Source of the DNA: Botrytis cinerea B05.10
Lineage: Eukaryota; Ascomycota; Leotiomycetes; Helotiales; Sclerotiniaceae
NCBI RefSeq assembly: GCF_000143535.2
Contig: NC_037311.1
Span: forward strand, 1,860,001-1,924,000
Length of the DNA stretch: 64,000 nucleotides
Direction of reading: 5' to 3'
Shown: in pieces, positions 11,290-24,690 of the stretch
How positions within the stretch are numbered: position 1 is the stretch's first letter
Layout of the letters: each line of letters opens with the position of its first letter
Notes under the pieces: generated by a model
Seen by the model: the letters and a program-made list of their open reading frames with translations, nothing else
Told to the model about the DNA's origin: nothing
The model's database searches: none
Position numbers and translations under genes: made by a program

Positions 11290-12930
11290 ATGGCCTCCAA
11301 GATCGAACTCCTTGATTCTGATCTCTTGGACCTCCCTCCAAGCTGCATAGAATTTTGGCCGAATAACCCTTCATGGTTCGTCATTGGTACCTATGAGTTA
11401 GACAAGGAGGATGAAGACTCATGGGTAAACGTTGAGAAGGCTTCGAGTGAAGTTGTGAATACAGACCCTTTTCCCAATAAAGAAGGAATTATCTCTCCAG
11501 CTCCTCTGAGTTTAGTCGATTATTCTCATGAACCACTTGTGTTTGTCGAAGATACCGATGTTGTCTCGGAAGAATCGAAAGGCCAATCAGAGCCTCCATC
11601 AACTCTTCAAAAAAGAAACGGCAGTGTAATGCTATACCATCTTGAGGATGGTTCCCTGTAAGCATTATTCACGAGATTATGTCCTTCTTGTCACCTCTGA
11701 TATGATATGATTAGAACCCTTTGCCAATCACGTCCATACCCATATGGAGCGATTTATGATCTTCACTTCTGCCCCACAGACCAAGATTATTTTGCAGTTT
11801 CCTCCAGCACGGGCAGGATATCTCTCTTCAAAATAACGACGAATGAGGATACTTCTCCCAATCTTGAACACATCAATACATGGAAAGTATTTGACGATTC
11901 CGTTCTGATCACCTATTTTGCATGGTGTCCCTCAACATCCACGGATGGCTTCCTATCTTTAGCTGTAACAGCTTCAACCGGAGTTGTTCAAATACTCAAC
12001 ATCACTGGAGCTATCTACGGAAAGATACACGGTTCGGACTTACGCATGAGGAAGGAAGAACCGCCAGTATCATTGCATTCTTTGAAAATCCCATATTCTG
12101 GCGAGGAGCCTCAATATGCATATTGCTGCTATTGGGCTTGTCATCCTTACACGTCTTCCGAAAATTTCCACGGTATTTTTTCAGGAGGTGATGATTCGAA
12201 ACTCCGAACTTGCATTCTAGGAAATCCCCGTAATAGGGATAACCATGATGATTTGAATTTACAAACGTCATACTCGGGGCATGATGCTGCTGTTATTTCT
12301 ATTCTACCATTACCATGTGGGGGTAAAAGATGGATTTTCTTAACTGGTAGCTATGACAATAAAGTCAGAGTCATTGTCATGGAATGGTCCCATGGCCCAG
12401 TAACTTATGATCAGCTTGCAGAAGAAACGCCAATCGATGTTTTAGCAGATTTAGATGTTGGAGGTGGAGCGTACCGTCTTGAATTCCTCCACGAGTATCC
12501 TAGACCAACCGAGAACGAACCCAAAATCGATTCTAGCGACGATATATCCTTTCAAGTACTAGCGTCATGCATGGAAGTCGGCGCGAAAATCTTAGAGGTA
12601 GAACGAAAGGATAACATTTGGAGTGTTAAAGTCCTTGCATCTACTGACATCGAAATACCCAAATGGCCAAACCCCACCAACAAATCTCAATTGTGTTACG
12701 CCAGCGCAGTTCAGCCTGGTAGAAGAGATGGAGGTCTGGTATTCCTTAGTTCTTATTTCAATAAGAGACGACTGAGTGGTACACCAAAAAAAGTACAACC
12801 TACTATCACGAATGAAGATATGGTTTTTGTTAGCACGTGTTTCAACAAGCGACAATTGGGTGTTTATAAATTTGTGGAGGGGGGTAATGATGAGATTGAC
12901 GAGATTGCAGCTGGAGTTGAGGCTCTTTAA
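11290..12930 (+). CDS. DPH7: Diphthine methylesterase, WD40 protein (DPH7/RRT2-like)
   Basis: Removes the methyl ester from methylated diphthine on elongation factor 2, the step before the final amidation of diphthamide. Exon 1 is 11290-11657 and exon 2 is 11715-12930, giving 527 aa; the intron is GTAAGC...GATTAG. WD-type blades are visible: HFCPTDQDYFAVSSSTGRISLF, then AWCPSTSTDGFLSLAVTAS, then GGDDSKLRTC, GHDAAVISIL, FLTGSYDNKVRV and the family segment DLDVGGGAYRLEF, followed by LASCMEVGAKILEV. Near the C-terminus the VFLSSYFNKRRL segment (12739-12774) recurs as VFVSTCFNKRQL (12823-12858), looking like a small internal duplication. The protein is longer than the yeast homologue, mainly through an acidic insert around residues 50-110. 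Confidence 0.85.
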
Positions 12931-13700
12931 GCATAAAAGTGTTTGATTGATGGAAATATTGGAGCATTATAGGTATTCTTAATACTCGCATTGTTAAAAA
13001 CCTGCAGTGAATTAGGCGTCGGATGAAAGCTTGTTGGTGGATATTGCCGAGAATACCACCATCATCAAGATGGGTACCTCGCAGTCCGACAGGCATAAAT
13101 CTTTAGAAAACGATCTTGGAGAAGGAACACCTGTATTTAGTTAAATGTTCCGACCCCAAAAGATAGTTGGTTTATCTTATATATAACGATCTCATCTACT
13201 TGACGAGAAAACTTTATGTCAGACGAACACCGCACAATTAGTAATCTATTCCTTCTCAACCCAGAGCATCCTCAATAAAAATCCCCGAAAACACACATAT
13301 AATTTCTTTTATCAGTCTATCCATCTCGTACGTATATTTTAGGCTTCACCATATGGACCAATCGCACACAGCCGAGATCAGGCTCCTTCATAAGCACCAA
13401 TCATTTTAACCGAGCATCAGGCTACCATGTTTTACCATGATATCGATTGTGTCTTTCCCCCTGTTCTTCTTTATGTACAATGTGCCCCCTTTACTTGGCG
13501 ATACGTGAGATTCAAAATGAGGGATCGAGAGGATTTATATATTATAGACAAGAATCACCAATTGCCTTTCTCGTGATTTTAGATGCCATTTTGTTTTTTA
13601 ATGATATAGATTTATTTGATATATCCCATCTCTGCTTCAATACAAATCACCTAATACACACCCCATCTCTCACGCCGCTACGCAGAGCCCTTCCGCCACC
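12931..13700. other. Intergenic region
   Basis: Holds the DPH7 3' flank and the promoter of the membrane-protein gene. No coding frame is supported. Confidence 0.5.
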
Positions 13701-14785
13701 ATGGAATCTGTCCCCACCGCCCATTCTCCTCCCCGTCCGTCTCCCTCCCGTCCCGAACCCCGCTCCCTCGGCCAAAACATGGCTCACACAGTTGGAGTCT
13801 TCCAAGCCCTCATTTCTTTCCCCTTGATGATACACGCGGGCGTATTTACGTTTTGGTGTTTGACGCTAGATGCTAATTTTACGATTTATGATTTCGTGTA
13901 TGTCTACTTCCTCTTTTCTCTCTCTATGCAAATCAACCTTCATTCTTTTGTTTCATACTTTTTTTGGTTCCTTTTCTCAGATTCTTATCCCCACCCCCCC
14001 TTTTTTTCCCTTTCTACTATACATATACTTGCTCATTGTTTGCACCACTTATTTTCTTCTCTTCCCACGTGATAACTAACAAAATACCAGAAATGCTCTC
14101 TCAAACGCCTTTTTCTCAGCTTCGATATTATTCATCATCATCACACAACGAGGGGGAAACAGCGGAGATATCACTAAAGAATTTATGGTCTGGTTAGAAG
14201 TAGCAAAAAGCGGTTTCGCCAGTGCGGTGTGGCTTTGGCTACTCTTCGTGAGTTTTACTTTTTGCTTTCTGGGAGTCTGGATGGAATAGAAAAAGGGGAA
14301 GGGAGAAGAGGAGAAGAGAGGGATACATATGAATTTATACTGGGTGATGAGACCCCGAGCTGATTAAATTTTGAAAAACAATAGGATAGCATCTTTGGTC
14401 CCGTCCACAACTCCTATAACCGACCGGCGTCACGAACGCCTCGAATTGCACAGGCGATTATTAGTTTTCTTGTTTTACCGTATGTGTTTTCTCCCCCCTT
14501 TTCCCTTTGCTCGTCTGATCTCTTATTCCTATTACAACACCCTTGGTTCTCTCCCTTCTGTTCTATTTCACAAAATTCTAACAAAAAATCACACCTCCCC
14601 TTCAAAACTAATCTAATACCCAAAATAGTTTCCTCTTCTACCCTACTCTCGCCTTCGCTATCTACGATCTCAAAACAAGTCGGGAATCCGAATTGAATGT
14701 GAATGCACGGGAATCAGGGGCAGAAGTAGATGTAGATGAAGAAGCTGCTGCGGGAGAGAGATCACCTCTGTTGAGTAGAGAGTAG
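13701..14785 (+). CDS. Small multi-pass integral membrane protein, uncharacterised
   Basis: Not assigned to a known family. Four exons, 13701-13897, 14091-14247, 14385-14479 and 14629-14785, splice to 201 aa. All three introns have GTATGT or GTGAGT donors, and phases agree throughout. The ATG is in a good context (CCACCATGG). The N-terminus is Pro/Ser-rich and cytosolic-looking (MESVPTAHSPPRPSPSRPEP). About four hydrophobic segments follow: VFQALISFPLMIHAGVF, FFSASILFIIIT, SAVWLWLLF and IAQAIISFLVLPFLFYPTLAFAIYDL. The C-terminal tail is acidic and ends LLSRE. The regular four-helix layout suggests a small membrane scaffold or transport accessory protein, but no function is claimed. Confidence 0.75.
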
Positions 14786-15471
14786 TTTTCTGATTTAGAA
14801 TGGTGAATTCGTCTGATAATTTGGTCTTGCGGGATTGTTGGATAGACGCATTGGAGACAACGAAATTGGAAGCAGGTAGAGAGAGGAGGGTAGAGAAGAA
14901 AATGAGAACGAAAATAAATATATACAAGAAATGGGATGTAGACAGTATTGAAAGGTTTGTAAGAGTGGCGTAATGTAAAGGAGAGGCAACGAAGTGAAAC
15001 TAAAATGAAAAATGGAAATCATAGAGGCTATAGAAACTTGATATCGCCAATGTTGCAATTCAATCCACCAATCTTTAACCCGGATTTTTTGATTCAATTG
15101 TTGCTCCTATGCAAGGCTCGCCCTAGTTTAAATTTCCGAGATGGATTCTAAATAACCCGACTGATCATTGGATCGCGAGAGTTCGATTTCATGGACATCT
15201 TTCTCTGAAATTGTGATCACGACCCAGACAGTCAGACTGATGCCACTTGACAAGCATATTTCTTTACATCAATAATAATCATCTAAGCACCGGGACAACA
15301 ATGCAACTACATAATCTTCATTTATAACTTAGCAGCCAAGAACAACGTTCTACATTCATCAACTAGTTTAACGGCATAATTTTTCCTCAAACTCCAATAT
15401 GAATTTTATCACCTCAACCAAGAGATATCTCTATCATCCTACACCAGCCTGAATTCATGCCACCATTGCAC
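14786..15471. other. Convergent intergenic region
   Basis: Lies between the 3' ends of the membrane-protein gene and coatomer alpha. No coding frame supported. Confidence 0.5.
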
Positions 15472-18400
15472 CTACGCAACAAGTTTCAATCCACTTCCAT
15501 TCTTACCGACCTCACAGACACCACATACTGCACAGACAGTACCCTTATATTTAGCTTGGTATTTGCTACCATCGAATGCGCAGACTTCGAAGGGAGAGCC
15601 GGAGTAAATAGGTGTGTGTGAGGCAGCACAGACATCGAATTCAGCAAATTGATCAAACTCAATCTCATGGGTATCATTGGGGTTGCGTTCACAATTAGCC
15701 TTAATCTTACGAGCCTAGAAATCTTGTCAGTTAAAGTCAATAGGTAATGATGGGGGGCTTCTTACGTTCTCAAGAACCTTGGCACTTCCACCGTTTGCCA
15801 ACATCCTGTTAGCGAAGCTTAACGCGGAGTTATAGTTCTTGCTGGTGAAAGCCAATTTCATCGCACTCGTTAAAGCTAGTTGTCTATGAACAACCTCCAA
15901 CTTGGGAATAGTGAAATAAGCCGACAATTCCAAACTGCGCTTGAGTTTCTCTGGTGACTTTGAAATTTCATCAGCAGTTCCAATCTTCCGCCTTGAAATT
16001 TCGATAGCCATTGCTATACTGTATTCTGATGCTGTCGTGATGAGTTTCTTTGCCTCTGATACCTCGGAGGCGGTTGAGACAGCGTTCACAAGCAGAGCAT
16101 GAAGGATACCCTTGAATATTGTAGCGCCATCTTCAAGTTTGTTTTGTCGCATGGCATCGTATCCTTTCTGTAAGTCAATGGTTGCTAACGATTCGATATC
16201 TCGTGGAATGATAGGAAGAACCTTGCGAGGATCTGTCTCATCAACTGTTCGTCGAACATAATTGACCAAAGGCGAAAGACTTGCGGATGCTGGGAGGTAA
16301 GTCTTTGATGCTTGGTAAATTTCCATGAATCTAGGTTTCAAAGGCTCGAAGTTGACGGCGCCAAGTTGACGATTGAGTAATTGCATAGCAGTCTCGAAAG
16401 AACCGCCAGCAACGTGATCAGCAGCGATAGGAGAGTTGCGAGCCCATAAATCAGCCTCACTGCTGCCAGCGCCAGCCTCTGCACTATCAACATTGACAAA
16501 ATCATTCTCAACCTCTGGGACGATATCATCACCCATATCCCATCCTGCAGCATCTTCATCATCATCGTCGGCCTCAATGAGAGCACCAGTCTTTGCTTCA
16601 TCATCTCCAGCTTCATCAAAACCGAATCCGATGGCAGCAGCGGAAGGCTCATCCTCTAGAGAGAGACCCTCGACTTGACCAAGAAGGGCTTTCTCGAAGA
16701 ATGATTGCGAAGTTGCCTTTGTTGGCCAATTTGCCTTGAAGGTGGGGATGACAGGTTTGGGAGGGGTAAGGGGCGATCCGAGGGTGGGCAATGTGATTTG
16801 ATCTTCGGTGAGGCCAGTAGCCTCGAGAATTGACTCGCATTCTTCTGTAAGACCATGCGATTTCGCGGTCATGTAAGCAAGTGGATCTAATCTAAGTTAG
16901 TATTTCTTATCTGAGTAGCGACATGTTTAATGGAAACTTACAAAGATCAATCTCCTTGAACATTTGTATCCTATCTTGGACATCCCCAAGATATAAAGCG
17001 TTCTGGAAACGGGCAGTGAAGTCGCCACGATGTTCCGCAATTTTGGCCATTCTCGTTAATTTTGCTTCGTCTCCAGTGGCTAGATACAGGAACGATAATT
17101 TGTCAAATTGTCGCAACTTCTGATATGTCATCTCAACAATTTGGTGATTACCGTGAGCCAGGGCTTCTGCTGTCAATCTGGACCACAACTTTGGTCGGTC
17201 TAATTGCTTGGCCATCTCAACTGCGACTTCTAAGTTACCACACTCGATTGCCAATTCAAATCGAGTTTGTGGATCTTGTACGAACTGTAAAGCAATCTCT
17301 GGGTAACCCTTCTTTTGCAAATAAGAGATGATACTTTGACCAACCAGACTGGAATTCTTGATGATTTGCAACATCTCCTCATAGTTTCGCTTCACCAGGG
17401 CAAGCTTGAAACGATACTCAGTGGGATCAATATTCAGAATCTTTGGCTTGGCACTTCGGTCCAAACAGTACATAGTACGTGCTTTAACTCTGACCAGATA
17501 AACGGTTTGATCGAGGGTGCGAACGATACCATTGTCTCCATTTAGTAAAGTGTATTTGATGTGATTCAAAGTTGAGTAAAGAAGAACGCCTGCATCATCC
17601 CAGGTTGCACTCTTGATGCGGATGGTTTCGTGAAGAGTGCTGACTTGTTCTAAAGATTTTGTAACAATTGTGACATTATGCTTGCTCAAGAGAGCTGCGT
17701 ATAAACCATCGTTGGACCAGACGACATACTTAACACCAGATACAGCAAGTTCAGCGGTTGCTTTCTTTTGCTGGATATCATATAAATGAACAGCAGTGGG
17801 GGTAATCAACAAAAGATTACCAGTTCCACCAAAGTAGATATCGGTGGTTCCATTTGGAGGCTTGATGGTCTTGGTAGTGGAGTTGGAAAGATCTTTGATA
17901 TCGATTTGCTGAGTTGTAGCATTAAAAACGGCGAATCTGTTTCGTGCTACAAAAACAGCAGAAGTACCTTGGCCTCGCTTTGTGTCATTTGAATCCATTG
18001 AACCGGCTCCATCTCGAGGAAGATTGATGAGTTCATATGAACCGCCATCTGCAGGAGAAGTGACCAAGACAGCTCTTTCGGCTGGGTTGTAGGAAAGTGA
18101 TCTAGGAGGGACCCAAGGGCTTCCAAGTTTCTTCAAGGTCAATAGTGTTGGGCTTTCAATATTCTTTTGGAAATCATAAGACTTGACATGTTTATCCTTG
18201 GTGATGTAAAAGAGATTGTTCTGATAAAAGGCAGATGCAGGGCGTTCTCGCTCAAGTTTAAATACCATGACACCGTTATCGTGTCCAGCAGCGAAAAGGT
18301 TTATCTCAGGGTGAGCTGCAATGACCCAAAATCTATCATTCTCTCGCTTGAATGACTGCACTGATGTACGTTTGTTGAGATCCCAAACTCGGATAGTTTT

Positions 18401-19431
18401 ATCTTCGCCAACTGACAAGATCAAATCCTGATGAGGATGGAATAAGCATCCAGATGCGTTTTGGAAGTGTCCCCGGCAGGTATCGACTTCCCATGCCTTT
18501 GTTTCGCTCATTCGCCATAACTTCACAAGTCGATCATCACCAGCAGATACGATCAGAGGTAAAGTTGGATGGAAAGCTACCCAATTCACACCTCTATCGT
18601 GTCCTTCGAGCACGAATTTGACTACAGCATCGGTATTTCCAAACATATCCGCTTGGGCCTGGTTCCCTCTTGACATTTGGTCTTCGAAAGTCATCGATGT
18701 CGGCGCCGAGTGCTTCTTTCGCAAGCCTGAAATATCCCAAACTCGAACCGATTGATCAAGGGATGCAGAAACTACCAAATCGTCTTTGGGATGGAATTGA
18801 GCGCACATTGTGTAATGATTGTGACCGGTCATTGTGCAAACTGAGAAGAAGATTAGTATCGTATGCGAATACAATGTTGGGCCATTCCCAGCTTACTTAA
18901 AGAGCGATTCTGCCAGTTCCATATTCTAATAGTTTGATCGTCCGAACTGGAAATGATCCAAGGAAGCTCATGATGAAAGAAAACTGTGCGAACATAATCT
19001 AAATGACCATTCAAGGTAAATAGACATCTGCGAGTCTGCAATGACCAGACCTTGATCTTGTAATCATCACCACCGGAGACAAAGAGGGGTTGTGTCTTGT
19101 GGAAGTCAATTCCTCGAACTGGCCCATCATGCTCCTCAAATCTATCAATCAATGTTCCCATGCGATAATCCCATAGCTGAATGGTCGAAGAATGTAAAGA
19201 AACTAGAATCCATGGCCTATGAAGATAGTTAGGTATAGGTGTTGCGCATTGAATTTGTGAACGAACCGTTTAGGATGGAAAGCAATGCCCTTTGCTCTGG
19301 AAGATTTTGACTCGAACTGATATGCGTGTCAGTATCGTAGCCCCATTGGACGAGCTTCTTGGCTTGGGGGGCAAGAGGTCGCAACATACCTTCGTCAGCA
19401 TCGTAGGGGAGGAATTGGAATTAGATGCCAT
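15472..19431 (-). CDS. COPA: Coatomer subunit alpha (COPI coat)
   Basis: Large scaffold of the COPI coat for Golgi-to-ER transport; the N-terminal propeller binds dilysine cargo signals. Six exons, 19431-19390, 19316-19267, 19216-18897, 18840-16942, 16886-15766 and 15714-15472, sum to 1224 aa, the same length as human COPA. The N-terminus reads [20 protein letters not shown], the start of the family. WD40 repeats follow ([48 protein letters not shown]), then the middle alpha-solenoid and an acidic linker. The C-terminal domain ends with a Cys-rich segment ([11 protein letters not shown]) and KLVA. Intron junctions restore conserved sequence, for example [10 protein letters not shown] and [14 protein letters not shown]. 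Exon 1 (14 codons) and exon 2 (50 nt) are very short. Confidence 0.97.
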
Positions 19432-20107
19432 GTTGACCGATGCTCTGAATGACGAACAGCCCTATACGTTGCGCATCAAGTAACTGGGCGAATTAAATTA
19501 ATCTTCTCCTGATATGACACTTTCTCGAGGATAGTGCACAGTATTCTGGAGAAAGACGTAAGAAGAAAAGATATCCGGTGGTTTGTTTGAAATTAAGGTA
19601 AAGTACAGGAGGATATGGTATTAAACATCGAAGCGTGTGAAATGCGACGTTGCTGTTTCCCGCAAATAAGGCACCAACATGCTCAATTGACAAGGCTGCC
19701 ACCCAATTAGCACCAAAAGCTTCACCAGCCACAGGAGCTTGAAACAATCCCTGAACCACTTTTGGTGGGAGCTCTAGATTATGGAAATCTGTCCCTTGAG
19801 GAGAATGCGATAAGACCTCAATTCTGGTCAGCCTTGTCTACGATATCTTCATATTTTGCGAGTAAGGCATTGTTCAAGTGATTTCTGTTTGCAATTTATA
19901 TGCTACTCCATGTCTCAAACTTGATAATACATTGTGAACTTTCTTTTGTCTCGATCTTCGGGCAGACAACAGCTTCAAAGAGTTGTCTACCATCGTTAGC
20001 CCTACTAGCCTTATCTCTAGCTTGCTCGGGGAAGCTCCCCTATGAAAGAGCGTGTAGAGGAGCGTCTTTCAACACCCGGCCGAAGTTTTTGAAGCTCCAC
20101 AGTCAAG
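19432..20107. promoter_or_regulatory. Divergent promoter region, COPA / UGGT
   Basis: 676 bp between two start codons of genes that both serve the early secretory pathway. Shared regulation is plausible but no unfolded-protein-response element is identified with confidence. Confidence 0.5.
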
Positions 20108-23100
20108 ATGGGAGGCTTCACTTTGCCATGGGGACTCTCGGGAGCTCTGTTGGCATCTACATATCTTCATTCCATATGTGCTACCGCTAGCCCAGCCATC
20201 AATGTTGGCTTGCAAACATCTTTCCCCTCAGCCCCATATCTCATTGAGCTGCTGTATGTTTGGATCCCCTTGAAGTTCCTTTCTAGCTATACTGATATTC
20301 ATGTAGAGAAACTGCAGCAACAGAAAATGTTTCCTCGTACTTCCCTCTTCTTGACCGAATTGCGGACGGCTATTTTGCAAAAGCATCCACCGACAAAGAC
20401 CTATATGACAATTTTATAAAAGTTCTGACAGAAGATGGTCATATGGATGCGGAGGCACTTTCATCATACAAGCTTGCATTGTCAATGAGAGTGGCTGCGC
20501 CCCGCATTGAAGCACAATTTCAATATTATCACACTGCCGCAGAGGCCTCTATAAAAACAGAGCAAAGTTCATCCTGTCCAACATGGGTGCTCTTCGATGG
20601 GCATCAGTATTGTTCACCCACATTGGATGAACCTCACGGCACAGTGACCGGCAATTCGTGAGTTTTGAGTGACTGATTGAAACCATACAGGGGCTAATCG
20701 TTAGCTTATAGACAAACACAAGAACTACCATTTGACTATGTTCTCGGGAATCCTACCGGACCCCATTCCATCTTATATGCTGATATAACATCCCCAACAT
20801 TTGGGTTATTCCACAAGACCTTGGTAAAAACTGCCCGTGAAGGTAAAACATCTTATCGTCTCCGTCATAGGCGCGCGATCGATGCTGGCTCGAATAAGCC
20901 TCTCATGATTCCCGGCTATGGTGTAGAGCTCGCCCTTAAAAGAACTGACTATATCGTGATTGATGACCGCAAAGATGATGATGAGGGAACAACTAAATCC
21001 AAGACCGAGGCCAAGGTCAAATTTGAAGATGAGGAGGTAGCTGATCTCAAGCCCCTCTCCACATCAGAGCTTTCTTCACTGGGGCTCAAAGCATCTAGTT
21101 TCATTATGCAGAGTGAAAGACCATTTGATTCCCTGATCAAGCTTTCACAAGACTTTCCAAAACATTCCAGTGCTATAGCTTCCCACAACGTCTCTTCCGA
21201 TTTCTTTGCGGAGCACAATTACAACCGCGGCAAATTGGTCCCTGCAGGCGTCAATGTATGGTGGATGAACGGTGTACAAATGATTGATCGTCAAATTGAT
21301 GCTATAGCCATCCTCGATATTTTACGAAAGGAAAGAAGACTCATCAATGGTGTTCGCGATCTTGGGTTGACAGGACCTGAAGCTGTCCAGCTACTCTCCC
21401 ATTCTAGCATCTCCGAAGCTAAGAGTGATGGAGACGTTCAAAGATTTGATTGGAGAGATGAAATTGAGGGAGGTAGTGTTATCATGTGGTTGAATGACAT
21501 CGAAAAGGATAAACGCTACCAAGAATTTCCCGAGACTCTTGGCGCCTTACTACAAAGAACATATCCTGGCCAGCTACCCTCAGTCCGTAAGGAAATTTTT
21601 AACTTGGTTATACCAGTGGATTTCAGCGCGATAGAAGACGTAGCACTGGTTGCTGAAACACTTGCAAGTTTCGTCAAAAGAAAGTTAGTCCTCCATATTG
21701 GGCTTGTTCCAATTACCACTTCTCCAGCCGCTGTAGAGCAAACAAGGGTCTTGTATCATCTTTTGGATGTTTATGGACTCTCTGGAGCTATTGCTTATCT
21801 TGAGGCTTCTGTTATGAATGGGGTAGCTGGCCCTACTGAAAAGTCTTTCCAGGCCGCTACCGAGGGACGAGAGGTCCGAGCCGAGAAGATAGCAATTCCT
21901 CTTGTGGATTTACTGAAGTCAGATCATTATAATGATAGAATTGATGCTGCCAGCCGCTGGACCACAAGACTCTCTGCGGATGGCGAATTCCCACCAATCT
22001 TCGTAGATGGAGTCGCGCTTTCCAGAGATGAAAATTGGTTGCAAGCAATGGTTCAGCGGCTCACCGCAGACTTGCAAGTTATTCAGCAGGGAGTTTTCAA
22101 CAACTTATTTACCCAAGAATCTTACATCCCAGACTTCTTCCTTTCCGAAGCAACACCACGACGAAACTCCCTCATAGTTCCAGAGAGCGACAAGAATCTG
22201 AAGATAATTGATATTACCACTCTTTCGAAGCAACATGGCGATGTTCTTTCCAAATTACCAAAGATTGGATCAGATTCGGCATCGCCTAAGGAGGATTGGG
22301 CTCACATGATTCTGGTAGCAGATTTATCATCTGCTTCTGGTTTGGAACTCCTTTTCTCAGCGGTCAAATTTCGGGAATCTGTTCCAGCTCTCGAGATTAC
22401 CATCCTACACAATTCTCCCGGTGAAATGAAAACGTCGGATTTCAGTACCCATTTGTTTTCACATGTCCAGAAGAAGTCAGACAAACCACTTGTCGATGCA
22501 CAAGTTTTGCCTAGTTTAGTGAGCCCTGAAGGACCTGAATTGGATCTTACGACTCAAGATTCCGCAAGGACTTATTGGAAGGAAGCTGGTCCACTGGTCC
22601 GAGCTGCAGGCTTATCACCAGGTGAAAATGTCATCTTGCTCAATGGACGGCTTGTTGGGCCAATACCTGCTGGCTCCAAACTCAACCAAGAAGATTTCGA
22701 ACAGTTGATCTCATATGAACGTGCTAAACGTATAACTCCTGTTTATGCTGCCATGCAAAGTCTTGGATTGTCAGATAAGATTGCCGATCCTTTGGCTGGT
22801 GCCAAAATTTCCTCGATGGTTGCGTTGTCATCTGTATCAGATACACCCGATGGTATATTTGAGCAGGCACCAACTAACAGAATCAGTGCATTTGACGTTT
22901 GGAACTCTTCTTATACATCCATTGAAACAGGAGATTCATCAACTGCAACCATACATATGACTGTTACTATCGATCCAGCCAGTGAACAAGGGCAGAAGTG
23001 GGTCCCAATCGTGAAGGCGATATCTGAACTCGAAGGAGTCTATCTTAAGATGTTCTTAAACCCCAAAGAACGCCTCCAAGAGCTTCCAGTCAAGAGGTTC

Positions 23101-24690
23101 TATAGATATGTACTAGAATCGAAGCCCAATTTTGACGACGAAGGTGCTTTGATTGAGCCTGGTGCCTCGTTTACCGGTGTGCCACAGGAGGCATTGTTGA
23201 CTGTCAAGTTGGACATACCACCAGCATGGCTAGTTGCCCCTAAAGTTTCTATCCACGATCCAGATAACATCAAACTCAGCTCTATCAAGGCTGATGTAGA
23301 TGCGTTATATGAGCTTGAACATATTCTCATTGAAGGTCACTCAAGGGACATGCCATCTGGCAGTCCTCCTCGCGGAGCACAACTTATTCTAGGAACTGAG
23401 AGAGACCCGCATTTTGCCGACACCATAATAATGTCTAACCTAGGGTACTTCCAATTCAAAGCCAATCCTGGATTTTACAAGATTGATCTACAGAGTGGAA
23501 GAAGCTCTGAAATATTCAAAATTGATAGCATAGGCTCAAAAGGATGGGCGCCTGGTCCTGGTGATGATACCTCAGAAGTTGTTCTCATGAGCTTTCAAGG
23601 AGCCACTCTATATCCTCGCCTTTCTCGCAAGCCTGGTATGGAAGGAGAAGACGTTCTTGAAGCTAAGGTTGAATCTGCAATGGATTACGTCTCCCGAGGA
23701 TTAAACTTTGCGCAAGGCATCTTGGGTAGCAAAACAAAAGCTGCTGCAGCGGTGGAAGAGCAGGCTGAGATCAATATTTTCTCCGTTGCTAGTGGCCATC
23801 TTTATGAGCGGATGCTGAATATAATGATGGTCAGTGTCATGAAGAACACGAAGCACACGGTAAAATTCTGGTTCATTGAGCAATTTTTGTCCCCATCTTT
23901 TAAAGATTTCATTCCTCATCTTGCCGCAGAATATGGCTTCAAATACGAAATGGTAACGTATAAATGGCCTCATTGGCTCCGAGGACAAACTGAGAAGCAA
24001 CGTGAGATCTGGGGCTACAAAATTCTCTTCCTGGATGTTCTTTTCCCATTATCCTTAGATAAGGTTATCTTCGTGGATGCCGATCAAATCGTTCGTACAG
24101 ATATGATCGAGCTCGTAAATCATGATCTTCAAGGTGCACCATATGGCTTCACTCCTATGTGCGATAGCAGAACCGAAATGGAGGGTTTCCGTTTCTGGAA
24201 ACAAGGCTACTGGGAGAAATTCCTTCGCGGCTTACCATACCATATCAGTGCTCTCTACGTTGTAGATCTCCGCCGATTCCGCCAGATCGCTGCCGGAGAT
24301 CGTCTTCGTCAACAATATCAATCGCTCTCTGCAGACCCAAATAGTTTGTCAAACTTGGATCAAGATTTACCAAACCATATGCAACAGGTTCTTCCTATCC
24401 ACAGTCTACCGCAAGAATGGCTTTGGTGTGAAACTTGGTGCAGTGACGAGAGTCTTAAAGAGGCGAGAACGATTGATTTGTGCAACAATCCTTTGACCAA
24501 GGAACCGAAGTTGGATAGAGCAAGGAGACAGGTACCAGAGTGGACATTGTATGACGATGAGATTACGGCTGTTGACAAGAAGAGAAAGGGAATCAATGGA
24601 GATAGAAACGAGAGTGCGGAGGGTAGGAATACGAAAAGTAGAACATTGGAGGAGATAGTGGATACAAAAACCAAGAAAGATGAGTTGTAG
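20108..24690 (+). CDS. UGGT: UDP-glucose:glycoprotein glucosyltransferase (UGGT)
   Basis: ER folding sensor that re-glucosylates N-glycans of misfolded glycoproteins so that calnexin rebinds them. Exons 20108-20253, 20307-20657 and 20712-24690 give 1491 aa, the normal family length. A signal peptide (MGGFTLPWGLSGALLASTYLHSICA) is followed by thioredoxin-like repeats of the sensor region. The C-terminal GT24 catalytic domain is well kept: INIFSVASGHLYERMLNIMM, VKFWFIEQFLSPSFKDFIP, and the metal-binding D-A-D at 1288-1290 in FVDADQIVRTD, then GFRFWKQGYW and HISALYVVDL. The protein ends in KDEL, as expected for a soluble lumenal enzyme. Both introns have GT donors and TAG acceptors and restore phase. 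Confidence 0.96.
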
